From positions 1-38,139 of IMG/VR virus record IMGVR_UViG_3300030102_002373: a stretch of DNA of 38,139 nucleotides; one strand, given 5' to 3'. The DNA is from a virus. The number at the start of each line of letters is the position of its first letter. Position 1 is the first letter of the stretch. Shown here piece after piece: positions 15,841 through 22,754 of this stretch. The notes under the pieces were generated by a model. The model had not been told where the DNA came from. It saw only the letters and a program-made list of their open reading frames with translations, and ran no database searches. The position numbers and the translations under genes were made by a program.

Positions 15841-15856
15841 CTGATGATCTCATCAG
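15841..15856. promoter_or_regulatory. Perfect 16-bp palindrome-like operator candidate
   Basis: CTGATGA-TC-TCATCAG: 7-bp inverted arms with a 2-base centre, in the 110-bp gap between two early minus-strand genes. The short symmetric form fits a dimeric helix-turn-helix protein. It lies 22 bp before the start of the 48-aa gene, in the leader or promoter. Confidence 0.45.
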
Positions 15857-15874
15857 GCAGTCAACTAGACTACG

Positions 15875-15890
15875 ACGCTCCGAAGAGCGT
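15875..15890 (-). terminator. TTCG-tetraloop hairpin, possible attenuator
   Basis: ACGCTC-CGAA-GAGCGT; on the minus strand the loop is C(TTCG)G, a very stable tetraloop. No U run follows, so full termination is doubtful. It lies between the 65-aa gene and the next small genes and could be an attenuator or an RNA end-protecting hairpin. Confidence 0.45.
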
Positions 15891-15928
15891 TTCGATCTAT
15901 GCAATACTTTCTTCCAAAGATTTAATTA

Positions 15929-16126
15929 TTATTGATTTGTGTATCCGTCAAACCAAGCACCGCATCTTGCGGTATGCCTTTTATTTTTTGTTAACTTACA
16001 AGTTGAAGAACTCGTTTCTTTATCTCTACAATGTGCTTGTGCTTCTTCTAGTGATAGATTTCTTTTGATAACTTTTCTTTTAATATCATCTCTAAAATAC
16101 ATTCTAACTATTTTATATTTTTTCAT
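15929..16126 (-). CDS. Conserved small phage protein, first early minus gene
   Basis: A 65-aa protein opening MKKYKIVRMYFRDDIKRKVI, then LSLEEAQAHCRDKETSSSTC and GAWFDGYTNQ. I recall this pattern ('YkivR.y......r.i..gLtleeAqahC.dpeTSs.T.......gpWFdgY') as widespread in phages of many hosts, including actinobacteria, with no known function. The two conserved Cys and the WFDGY end are present. It is the first gene on the minus side of the divergent control region. Confidence 0.8.
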   Translation of the reverse strand: MKKYKIVRMYFRDDIKRKVIKRNLSLEEAQAHCRDKETSSSTCKLTKNKRHTARCGAWFDGYTNQ

Positions 16127-16338
16127 TTTTTTACTCCTAATTTGCCAATGTGAATATCGGCTTACAAATAATATAAAGAAACAGGTACATTTTTAATAGA
16201 ATAAAATGCTGCCAATATTTGCATCCCGGACGACAATAATTTGCATACAGAAACACAATTTTATTTTTTAAATTTTGATTTTTTTTTCCTGGCCTAATAC
16301 ATGGCCTGGGACCAGATTTAATTTTTAATTCGCCTAAC

Positions 16339-16348
16339 CTAGAAAGGC
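16339..16348. repeat. CTAGAAAGGC motif, copy 2
   Basis: Identical to 13015-13024 and 16384-16393 and in the same orientation. It is also the right arm of GCCT-AACCTAGAA-AGGC. On the minus strand a TAAAAT box lies two bases upstream. Confidence 0.5.
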
Positions 16349-16383
16349 AGATTTTAAAAATTTTAAAGATTTTTTGATGTCGT

Positions 16384-16393
16384 CTAGAAAGGC
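16384..16393. repeat. CTAGAAAGGC motif, copy 3
   Basis: Third exact copy, 45 bases after copy 2 (about four helical turns). It is preceded by GT as in copy 1. On the minus strand TTGACA (16404-16399) lies just before it. Confidence 0.5.
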
Positions 16394-16470
16394 ATTTTTG
16401 TCAATTTTTGATATTTACATGGCCATATTTATGTGCAATATTTATGACTTAACAAGAAAAGGAATAAATT

Positions 16471-16671
16471 ATGGACAAAACAATAATATCAAAATTACTA
16501 GGCATCGACTTACAAATTATCCATGTAGCTGATGATTTAGTAGAGATACAATTAGTAGATAAAAATATTAACAAAGTTATAGAGTCAATGACAATTAGTG
16601 AAGACTGGTTGGGCCATCTACATACGTCAATTGATGTCTATTTTATGAACAAAAATAAGGAGAACAAATAA
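16471..16671 (+). CDS. Small hypothetical protein, first replication-block gene
   Basis: A 66-aa protein: MDKTIISKLLGIDLQIIHVA, then DDLVEIQLVDKNINKVIESM and DWLGHLHTSIDVYFM. It appears as a small alpha/beta domain. AAAAGGAATAAATT precedes the ATG. It opens the plus-strand block right after the divergent control region, so it should be among the earliest products. No family is recognised. Confidence 0.6.
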   Translation: MDKTIISKLLGIDLQIIHVADDLVEIQLVDKNINKVIESMTISEDWLGHLHTSIDVYFMNKNKENK

Positions 16672-16878
16672 ATGTGTGACTTACGAGATGATCAAATCAT
16701 ATTAAATACAGAAGATGTAAATAATATTTTGCATTTATGTAGATTTGCCAAACTATCTGACAATGAAAAGTTAATAGAAGCTGCTGAAAAAGTTGAATCT
16801 GACTTTAAATACAATAATCGTTTTAAAAACATTAATGTATGGAAGTATAGTTTAGTTTTAATAGAGGAGGAAGTGTAG
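16672..16878 (+). CDS. Small hypothetical protein
   Basis: A 68-aa helical protein, MCDLRDDQIILNTEDVNNIL, then CRFAKLSDNEKLIEAAEKVE and NVWKYSLVLIEEEV. It begins directly after the previous stop with the AAGGAGAAC ribosome site, and its stop overlaps the next GTG start as TAGTG. Unknown function. Confidence 0.6.
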   Translation: MCDLRDDQIILNTEDVNNILHLCRFAKLSDNEKLIEAAEKVESDFKYNNRFKNINVWKYSLVLIEEEV

Positions 16879-17264
16879 TGATAGCGTGTACGTTAAATGG
16901 TATTACTTTTACTAATTGGAATGAAGTAGATATTAATGAAGACGATGAAGTTATTTGTAAAATTAATGAAAAGTTTTCAGATGATGAAATTGCGTTAGAA
17001 ATTCAGACTGCTTGTAATTTTACAATAGGTTATATTCCAAAACTATCTACCATTGAAAAATGGGGTAACGATGCAAAAGAATCAGGTGATCTAGATAAAG
17101 CTGATTACTTACGAGAGAGATGGAAGTGGACACAGATTGTTCGTGATTATGTAACTACTGACATTATGCGTAATAAGTTAACAGTGAGTGGTAAAATCAA
17201 CAGAATAATGCGACATGAAGATGATTCTATAAAAAGTATATCAGTCGTGTTTGATTATATGTAA
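16878..17264 (+). CDS. Hypothetical protein, GTG start
   Basis: A 128-aa protein translated from GTG at 16878 behind GAGGAGGAAGTGTA. The N-terminal half (IACTLNGITFTNWNEVDINE, DDEIALEIQTACNF) is beta-type. The second half contains a helical stretch KADYLRERWKWTQIVRDYVT and ends with SISVVFDYM. It is basic/acidic mixed with no motif I can name. The tight place in the replication operon suggests a DNA metabolism accessory. Confidence 0.62.
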   Translation: MIACTLNGITFTNWNEVDINEDDEVICKINEKFSDDEIALEIQTACNFTIGYIPKLSTIEKWGNDAKESGDLDKADYLRERWKWTQIVRDYVTTDIMRNKLTVSGKINRIMRHEDDSIKSISVVFDYM

Positions 17265-17274
17265 AGGAAAATAA

Positions 17275-17511
17275 ATGTTAAGATTAAGCAATGAAGGTGT
17301 TAGTGTAAAAGGTAGTATTCAAATTACTGATGAATATCCTTGTACAGAAGTGTTTCCAAATTCACACAATGCAGAAAATTATGAGGCTTGGTGTGCTGAA
17401 GAATGTAAAAGAATAGGTAAAGGATGTTTTATATATTATTCTTTAAAATCAATTGGAGATGTAAATGATATTAAATGTTGTCACATAAGGAGAACAGTTG
17501 ATGTCGGCTGA
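17275..17511 (+). CDS. Hypothetical 78-aa protein, cysteine-rich
   Basis: The protein has MLRLSNEGVSVKGSIQITDE, HNAENYEAWCAEECKRIGKG and CFIYYSLKSIGDVNDIKCCH. Six cysteines include an ECK/WCAEEC cluster and a CCH near the end, so metal binding is possible. The ribosome site is AAAGGAAAATAA. Its end overlaps the start of the initiator gene by 11 bases. Unknown function. Confidence 0.6.
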   Translation: MLRLSNEGVSVKGSIQITDEYPCTEVFPNSHNAENYEAWCAEECKRIGKGCFIYYSLKSIGDVNDIKCCHIRRTVDVG

Positions 17512-18109
17512 AGCTCATGCATTTATTGTTAAGGAAGCTGTGGAGTATGGTTTAGATAAAGCTATACTCCTTCAGCATATTAGGTTTTGGATAAATCAAA
17601 ATGAGGGTAAAGATACACATGAACATGATGATAAGGTTTGGATGTTTCAATCAGCTTCTGATATGGCAAGACATTATCCATATTGGTCAAGGCAGAAGAT
17701 AAGTAGACTCCTTCGAGAGATGGAAGAACAAGGTCTTATTATATCTGGAAACTTTAATAAGGTTGGTTATGATCAAACTAAATGGTACACTATCCAATGT
17801 TCAGAATTAAACAATCGAAAGTTAAATAATAAACAACCTATACCATATACTAAACAAGATACTAAAACAGATACATTATTTGATGAGTGTTGGGCTATGT
17901 ATGGTAGAAAGGGTAACAAGAAAACTGCTTTGCGTTACTGGAGTAAATTATCTAAAGAAGATAAATTAGCTATTCAAGATAAAATTATACCATACATTCA
18001 AAGCAGAGAATATAAATTCAGAAAAGATTTTCAAGGTTATATAAACCCTACAAATCGTATTTGGGAAGATCAAGTGGAGCAAACAAAGATAGAAAGGATT
18101 AGCATATAA
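17501..18109 (+). CDS. Replication initiator / helicase loader-like protein, winged helix
   Basis: A 202-aa protein from ATG at 17501, eight bases behind AAGGAG. Residues about 15-90 are a winged helix: AILLQHIRFWINQN, then VWMFQSASDMARHYPYWSRQ and ISRLLREMEEQGLIISGNFN with the wing YDQTKWYTI. The C-terminal part FDECWAMYGRKGNKKTALRY (about 127-146) followed by YKFRKDFQGYINPTNRIWED is the common end of phage replisome organisers ('F..fW..YPrK..K..A...w......W.D'). Known family members bind the origin and load the DnaB-type helicase; the helicase gene follows two genes later. The stop overlaps the next ATG as TAATG. Confidence 0.8.
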   Translation: MSAEAHAFIVKEAVEYGLDKAILLQHIRFWINQNEGKDTHEHDDKVWMFQSASDMARHYPYWSRQKISRLLREMEEQGLIISGNFNKVGYDQTKWYTIQCSELNNRKLNNKQPIPYTKQDTKTDTLFDECWAMYGRKGNKKTALRYWSKLSKEDKLAIQDKIIPYIQSREYKFRKDFQGYINPTNRIWEDQVEQTKIERISI

Positions 18110-18339
18110 TGGAAAGTTGGGAAGACCATGAGATTAGAGAACAAGAGATTCAAGAGAATCTTGAGCGACAAGAGGGTGAGTGGCGAAAGTTAGAGAAAGC
18201 TGCTGACCCTAGTTTTTTATCTCAACCAATATCAGATGATTTTTGCATACGAGTGTATGATGAAAACTGTAAATGTATTTATGACTCAAGAAAGGATGGC
18301 GACTATGGAGAATGGAAAGCCACACAGCAAGACCAGTGA
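18109..18339 (+). CDS. Small acidic protein between initiator and helicase
   Basis: A 76-aa protein starting with a charged helix (MESWEDHEIREQEIQENLER) and followed by SDDFCIRVYDENCKCIYDSR, a small beta-type part. It overlaps the helicase start by 35 bases and is coupled to the initiator by TAATG. The place suggests an adaptor between them, but no homologue is recognised. Confidence 0.6.
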   Translation: MESWEDHEIREQEIQENLERQEGEWRKLEKAADPSFLSQPISDDFCIRVYDENCKCIYDSRKDGDYGEWKATQQDQ

Positions 18340-19576
18340 AGTAGGTCTAATTGGGTCAGTATTACTTGATCCTACAAGAATGAAGAACTGTATATCTTTA
18401 ACAAAAGATTATTTCTTTGAATCAAAACATATGTGTATTTGGGATGCATTAAAAGAAATGTATGTACAAAATATGGATATGGATGTATTAACTGTTAAAA
18501 ATTATTTAAAAGATAAAAAAATACTTGATCAATGTGGTGGCGAGAAATATTTACTTAATCTTCAAAGAAGTGAAATTGTACCATGTCATTCTCAAAGTTA
18601 CAGAGATGATATAATAAGAACTTATAATCTTCGAAAAGAGATCGATGTATATGAAGATGGTATAAGAAGAGCTTATGATGGAGAAAGTGCTTCAGATCGA
18701 GTTTTAAGCAGTTTAGTGAGGTATTCTGTATCTAATCAAAATTATAGCATGGATAAGATATGTGATAAATGGGTTAAAGATGCTGAAGATGGTAACACTG
18801 GTCATTTAGACTGGCCTTTTACTGATTGGAATTTAAAACTATCAAGATTAAGTAGTGAGGTGTGTATTATTCATGCACCAAGATCAACTGGTAAGACTGC
18901 TTGGCTTCTACAATATATATGTTATTTGCATAAAAAAGGTATGAAGTGTAGTTTTGCATCTATCGAAATGATTAAACAAGAATTAGTTGGTAGATTTATA
19001 GCACATCTTGGTCAAGTAAATACATATACTATTCGTACTAGAGGTTTTATGACTGATAATGAAAAAGAAAAAGTTTATCAGGCATCACAAAAGCTGAAAG
19101 ACCTTAAATTAAATATTCGTGATGGGTCTATGAATATCATGGAGATACGAGCGTGGGCCTTATCCGAAAAGAAAAATGGTGCTGACTGTATTATGATTGA
19201 TAATCTTTTGTGTATAAATGATGGTGGTAGAAACTTTACAAATAGAACAGCCATGTATGATTATTTTATACAACAGTTAGTAGATTTACGAAACGATATT
19301 AAGATACCAATATTTTTACTAGCACATCCATCTGCTGAAGGACTGGTAGCGTATAGTAGAAATATAGAGAACTTATGTGACGTAATACTTTATTTACATA
19401 CAGTGCCATATGAAGGTATTGATGTGAATGGAAAAACAATACATCAAGATCACGAAACTAATGACGATACAATTGTTTGTAAATGGCAAAAGAATCGTAA
19501 TGGACTATCTCCAGTTGCAGTTTTACATTTTGATAAATCAACACAAACATTTAAACATAGAAGTTGGGAGGAGTAA
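18305..19576 (+). CDS. DnaB-type replicative helicase
   Basis: A 423-aa protein from ATG 18305 (MENGKPHSKTSEVGLIGSVL), behind AAAGGA. The 'SEVGLIGSVLLDP' opening is the DnaB N-terminal domain, followed by MDVLTVKNYLKDKKILDQCG, also typical. The RecA-like domain has Walker A APRSTGKT (191-198), FASIEMIKQELVGRFIA with the DnaB 'slEM...l..R' motif, and Walker B CIMIDNLL (295-302) in place of the usual hydrophobic-DYLQ. The protein should unwind phage DNA ahead of the host polymerase, since no phage polymerase or primase is seen. It is about 50 residues shorter than bacterial DnaB. The stop TAA overlaps an ATG in the +1 frame of the following region. Confidence 0.88.
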   Translation: MENGKPHSKTSEVGLIGSVLLDPTRMKNCISLTKDYFFESKHMCIWDALKEMYVQNMDMDVLTVKNYLKDKKILDQCGGEKYLLNLQRSEIVPCHSQSYRDDIIRTYNLRKEIDVYEDGIRRAYDGESASDRVLSSLVRYSVSNQNYSMDKICDKWVKDAEDGNTGHLDWPFTDWNLKLSRLSSEVCIIHAPRSTGKTAWLLQYICYLHKKGMKCSFASIEMIKQELVGRFIAHLGQVNTYTIRTRGFMTDNEKEKVYQASQKLKDLKLNIRDGSMNIMEIRAWALSEKKNGADCIMIDNLLCINDGGRNFTNRTAMYDYFIQQLVDLRNDIKIPIFLLAHPSAEGLVAYSRNIENLCDVILYLHTVPYEGIDVNGKTIHQDHETNDDTIVCKWQKNRNGLSPVAVLHFDKSTQTFKHRSWEE

Positions 19577-20664
19577 TGTGGATAATACCAAAGCAATTAC
19601 ACACCTATCGTTGTGCAGTGGATACGAAGGAATCGGAATCGGAATTAAATCAGTTTTGCCAGGCCTGCGAGGAATCGCTTATGTGGAGATCGAAGCATTC
19701 GCTATTGCGAACTTGGTTGCGAAGATGGAAAGCGAACAGTTGGATGCAGCACCTATCTACACTGATGTTAAAACCTTCCCATACAAAGAGTTTCTTGGAA
19801 AAGTATCTATCCTCTCGGGTGGCTTCCCCTGTCAAGGATTTTCAGTGGCTGGAAATAGAAAAGGAGTTGAAGACCCTCGCCACCTCTATCCCTACATTAG
19901 TAAAGGAATCGAAGAATGTAAACCTAGAGTTGTGTTTCTCGAAAACGTCAGTGGAATCATCTCAAGCAAAACCCACGATGGACAATCAGTTCTCCAATAT
20001 GTCTTGTCAGACTTGGAAAGACTGGGTTACCAAGCAACGGCAGGAGTATTCTCTGCGAGTGAAGTCGGCTTGCCACATCAGAGAAAAAGAGTCTTCATCA
20101 TGGGCTACTCCAACAACAGGCAGAGCAGACCAACAGATGAGTCCAAGTCAACTGAAGAGAAACTCTATGAATCTAGCACAACAAGCAGAAGTGAACGAAA
20201 TAAATTATCCGACACCGAGAACATCGGATGCAGAGGGAGGGACAGTACAAGCGAAGATCAGCAAGACAGGTCAGTTTTACAGAGAAAACAAGAAAGGCGA
20301 GAAGTGGTCAGTCAAACTGAAAGATGCAGTGGAATCATGGCCGACACCGACAGTAGCAGAGGGAACGAAGATTCCAAATCAAGCGAATTATGGACAGATA
20401 GGATTGAGCAATCATCCATCGATAGTAGGACTGCCAATGAGAGAGAAAGGAATCAAGGATGGGAAAACATTTCCGACACCGATGGCAAGAGATTACAAAG
20501 ACACTCCGGGATGCAAAGCTGGACAAATGACAACTTCCAAGCAAGCATTAAGATACCAGCAAGACCAAACGAAAAACAACACGAATGGGAGCAAGCTCGT
20601 GTTAAACCCAGATTGGGTAGAACAGCTGATGGGACTGAATGTAGGTTGGACAAACATAGAATAG
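19576..20664 (+). CDS. Long overlapping frame inside the methyltransferase gene
   Basis: An uninterrupted 362-codon frame, +1 relative to the methyltransferase, starting at ATG 19576 (TAATG with the helicase stop, behind GGGAGGAG). Its second half looks like protein: SSSWATPTTGRAD (about 173-185), NYPTPRTSDAEGG (210-222), SWPTPTVAEG (254-263), FPTPMARDYKD (299-309) and LNPDWVEQLMGLNVGWT (343-359). I recall W/F-PTP-T-x-D repeats plus 'LNP.WVE.LMG.P.GWT' as a regular C-terminal pattern of phage proteins annotated as DNA cytosine methyltransferases. Here these motifs lie in the frame opposite to the catalytic one. It may be a real overprinted gene, reached by its own start or by frameshifting, or a former methyltransferase tail. 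Coding is not proven. Confidence 0.5.
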   Translation: MWIIPKQLHTYRCAVDTKESESELNQFCQACEESLMWRSKHSLLRTWLRRWKANSWMQHLSTLMLKPSHTKSFLEKYLSSRVASPVKDFQWLEIEKELKTLATSIPTLVKESKNVNLELCFSKTSVESSQAKPTMDNQFSNMSCQTWKDWVTKQRQEYSLRVKSACHIREKESSSWATPTTGRADQQMSPSQLKRNSMNLAQQAEVNEINYPTPRTSDAEGGTVQAKISKTGQFYRENKKGEKWSVKLKDAVESWPTPTVAEGTKIPNQANYGQIGLSNHPSIVGLPMREKGIKDGKTFPTPMARDYKDTPGCKAGQMTTSKQALRYQQDQTKNNTNGSKLVLNPDWVEQLMGLNVGWTNIE

Positions 20665-20762
20665 ATCGTTTACGTCTTTTAGGTAATGGTGTTGTACCAC
20701 AAGTAGCAGCAAAAGCATTTGTAGTATTGATAAATAGGTTGTTGACAAATAGTAATAAATAG
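19578..20762 (+). CDS. Cytosine-C5 DNA methyltransferase
   Basis: A 394-aa enzyme using GTG at 19578 behind GGGAGGAG; the N-terminus then reads VDNTKAITHLSLCSGYEGIG, the normal motif I region. Catalytic motif IV GGFPCQGFSVAG has C85. Motif VI is LENVSG (121-126), motif VIII LPHQRKRVF (165-173), motif X LLGNGVVPQVAAKAF (367-381). It transfers a methyl group from SAM to cytosine C5, probably to protect phage DNA; no restriction nuclease is adjacent. Residues about 180-340, where target recognition should lie, are polar and low-complexity with LSDTENIG, MADTDSSRG and ISDTDGKRLQRH. This stretch overlaps the other frame at 19576-20664. The region is visibly richer in G and C than its neighbours. 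Confidence 0.9.
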   Translation: MDNTKAITHLSLCSGYEGIGIGIKSVLPGLRGIAYVEIEAFAIANLVAKMESEQLDAAPIYTDVKTFPYKEFLGKVSILSGGFPCQGFSVAGNRKGVEDPRHLYPYISKGIEECKPRVVFLENVSGIISSKTHDGQSVLQYVLSDLERLGYQATAGVFSASEVGLPHQRKRVFIMGYSNNRQSRPTDESKSTEEKLYESSTTSRSERNKLSDTENIGCRGRDSTSEDQQDRSVLQRKQERREVVSQTERCSGIMADTDSSRGNEDSKSSELWTDRIEQSSIDSRTANERERNQGWENISDTDGKRLQRHSGMQSWTNDNFQASIKIPARPNEKQHEWEQARVKPRLGRTADGTECRLDKHRIDRLRLLGNGVVPQVAAKAFVVLINRLLTNSNK

Positions 20763-20809
20763 ATAATTATTTGTCTTTAATTAGAGAAACATTAACATAG
20801 GAGAAACAT

Positions 20810-21403
20810 ATGGGACTAATGAGTCTAGGCAACAAAGAGTATGGTAAGATCATTGATATTAACAGTGGTCAGTTTAATCAAAGATTATCAGAGGGTGAAG
20901 ATGCACCAACTGGTACTTCCTTAACAGTCAGAGAATTAACTGCTGGACCAAATAAAGGTAAAGAAGTTAGAGAAGCTCGTGCTAATGCACTTCCTAACAA
21001 CTTGATAGTTAATGCTGAAATGTCAGAAAGTCAGTATGGTACAAACTTAATTCTTGGATTGATTGATGAAGACGATCAAAAGTATGATTTACAAATAAAA
21101 GTAAATTCACAATTTTTTGGTCAGTTTGTTAAGCGTATACCTAATCTAGATATAAAAGCACCTGTTACATTTATACTTGGTGCAAGTGATGGTAAAGCAT
21201 TCATGTATCTTCAGCAAGATGGTAAGACTGTTAAATCAGCATATACAAAAGATAATCCTAATGGTATGCCACCACCTACGCAACGTGCTAATGGTCAGTG
21301 GAATTGGGATGATCAAGAAGACTTCTTGTATGAAAAATGCAAACTCTTTATAGAAGAAGTGAATGCAGAAAACGATGTAGTTAAAAAAGAAATTCCTTTC
21401 TAA
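20810..21403 (+). CDS. Putative single-stranded DNA-binding protein
   Basis: A 197-aa protein with the AGGAG ribosome site. The core (SQYGTNLILGLIDEDDQKYDLQIKVNSQFF, about 73-102) is beta-rich as in OB folds. A tail of acidic and aromatic residues ends in KKEIPF. A C-terminal '-IPF' is the partner-binding tip of bacterial and phage SSB proteins. The place between helicase/methyltransferase and NinG supports a replication-recombination role. I do not recognise a named family from the core alone, so SSB is inferred from fold pattern, tail and neighbours. The stop overlaps the next ATG as TAATG. Confidence 0.6.
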   Translation: MGLMSLGNKEYGKIIDINSGQFNQRLSEGEDAPTGTSLTVRELTAGPNKGKEVREARANALPNNLIVNAEMSESQYGTNLILGLIDEDDQKYDLQIKVNSQFFGQFVKRIPNLDIKAPVTFILGASDGKAFMYLQQDGKTVKSAYTKDNPNGMPPPTQRANGQWNWDDQEDFLYEKCKLFIEEVNAENDVVKKEIPF

Positions 21404-21855
21404 TGGCTAAAAAGAGAAAGCGTTCCATTAAGTCTGCTAAAAAAGGTGCATGGGATGCTTTCTCTAAATATATTCGCTTGCGAGATTCTCTTGCAACAAC
21501 TGGTACAACAGACAGGTGTATTTGTATAACGTGTAAAGATTCAGTGCCTACACAATATTATCCAGGATTTAACACACTACAAGCGGGCCACGCTATTGCT
21601 GGTAGATCAAAGAATATTTTATTTGATGAAGATTTAGTTAATGGACAGTGTCAAGCGTGTAACTGTATACATGGTGGTAGATTATCTGAATATGCTATTA
21701 TTATGATAGATAAGTTTGGTAAAGAGTGGTTTGAGGATAAATGTTTTATAGCAAGAAAGCCTGCTGAAACAAGATGGTCTATTCAAGAGTTAGATGAAAT
21801 AAAACAAAAGTATAAAAATAAATATGAGGAATTGTTATGTACAAATATGACTTAA
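21403..21855 (+). CDS. NinG/Rap-like recombination nuclease
   Basis: A 150-aa protein. Lys-rich start (MAKKRKRSIKSAKKGAWDAF), then SKYIRLRDSL, a zinc knuckle CICITC (39-44), LQAGHAIAGRSKNILFDEDL (59-78) and VNGQCQACNCIHGG (79-92). This order is that of lambda NinG (Rap), a structure-specific endonuclease acting on recombination intermediates: 'W..fs.yIR.rD', 'C.tC', 'aGHf..r......f.e.n...qc..CN....G'. Length is close to the family's core. It probably resolves branched DNA made during replication and packaging. The end carries the start of a 28-aa ORF. Confidence 0.85.
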   Translation: MAKKRKRSIKSAKKGAWDAFSKYIRLRDSLATTGTTDRCICITCKDSVPTQYYPGFNTLQAGHAIAGRSKNILFDEDLVNGQCQACNCIHGGRLSEYAIIMIDKFGKEWFEDKCFIARKPAETRWSIQELDEIKQKYKNKYEELLCTNMT

Positions 21856-21923
21856 TGTATCGTGTATTTTTAATGTTAATGATATCAATTTTATTTTGTT
21901 TATTAATGGAACTAATAACATAA
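21837..21923 (+). CDS. 28-aa membrane peptide overlapping NinG end
   Basis: ATG at 21837 with the GAGGA ribosome site six bases upstream. The product MYKYDLMYRVFLMLMISILF continued by CLLMELIT is one membrane span with a short charged N-end. It overlaps the last six NinG codons and ends 9 bases before the next gene's ATG. The good start signal and fit between genes favour a real gene. Unknown function; small membrane peptides can modify host membrane proteins (inference). Confidence 0.5.
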   Translation: MYKYDLMYRVFLMLMISILFCLLMELIT

Positions 21924-21932
21924 GGAGAAGTT

Positions 21933-22754
21933 ATGGCGTATAGTCTAAAGAAAGCTAGAGAAATACTTACAAGGGTAGAACAAGTTGGTATAGCTGAAAC
22001 AGCTATGGAATATGGTATCGCAGCTTCATCAGTTAAACGTGCATTACGTTATCTGAATAAAAAAAAGAAAATACCTAATCCAATAGATCAATGTGTTATT
22101 AATGGTGGTCGTAGAGTATTATGTGTAGGAGATTTACACTGTCCTTTTGATTTAGATGGATATCTAGAGTTTTGTATAAACGTGTATGCAAAATATGATT
22201 GTGATACTGTTGTATTCATTGGAGATGTAATAGATAATCATTACACATCTTATCACGAAACTGATCCTGATGGTATGTCTGGTAGAGATGAATTAGACCT
22301 AGCTATTGAAAGACTTAAACCATATAACAAAGCTTTTCCAGAAGCATACGTTACTATTGGTAATCATGATAGAATGGTTATGCGTAAATCAGTTACAAGC
22401 AATGTACCAAGACGTTGGATTAAATCATACAAAGAAGTTTTAGAAACGCCTGGTTGGATATTTACAGACGAAGTATCTATTGATGGTGTAAGCTATATCC
22501 ATGGAGAAGCAGGCACTGCAAAAACAAGAGCATTAAACGAAATGTGTTCTTGTGTTCAAGGCCATAGACATACAGAACTATATACTCACTGGTCGTTTGG
22601 AATTAACAGATCAGTATTTAGTTGCCAAGTAGGTTGTGGTATAGATTTTTCTAGTTTTGCATTTGATTATGCGAAGAGAGGAAAGAAACCAGCAATAGGA
22701 TGTGCTGTTATAATAGATGGTAAAACGTGTGTAAATGAGGTGATGTCGTTATGA
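21933..22754 (+). CDS. Calcineurin-like metallophosphoesterase with N-terminal HTH
   Basis: A 273-aa protein with AAGGAGAAG before the ATG. Residues 5-45 are a helix-turn-helix (ILTRVEQVGIAETAMEYGIA, then ASSVKRALRYL). The phosphoesterase core follows: GDLH (66-69), GDVID (97-101), GNHD (143-146), H190 and GHRH (210-213). All metal ligands of the family are present. Phage enzymes of this type often have DNA nuclease or nucleotide phosphatase activity; the exact substrate is open. The joined HTH suggests recruitment to DNA. The stop overlaps the next start as ATGA. Confidence 0.85.
   Translation: MAYSLKKAREILTRVEQVGIAETAMEYGIAASSVKRALRYLNKKKKIPNPIDQCVINGGRRVLCVGDLHCPFDLDGYLEFCINVYAKYDCDTVVFIGDVIDNHYTSYHETDPDGMSGRDELDLAIERLKPYNKAFPEAYVTIGNHDRMVMRKSVTSNVPRRWIKSYKEVLETPGWIFTDEVSIDGVSYIHGEAGTAKTRALNEMCSCVQGHRHTELYTHWSFGINRSVFSCQVGCGIDFSSFAFDYAKRGKKPAIGCAVIIDGKTCVNEVMSL

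Larger units (their letters stand above)
16127..16470. promoter_or_regulatory. Divergent early control region, possible origin
   Basis: These 344 bases hold no gene. They separate the early minus-strand set from the replication block. Seen here: two CTAGAAAGGC motifs (16339-16348, 16384-16393); on the minus strand TAAAAT (16356-16351) two bases before the first motif, the same layout as at 13015; CCTGG repeats around 16290-16312 with GGCC-TAATACAT-GGCC; ATGGCCAT near 16419; and long A/T tracts (16260-16290, 16354-16376) suited to DNA opening. Promoters in both directions are expected, and an origin is possible. I cannot assign exact -35/-10 pairs with confidence. Confidence 0.5.
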
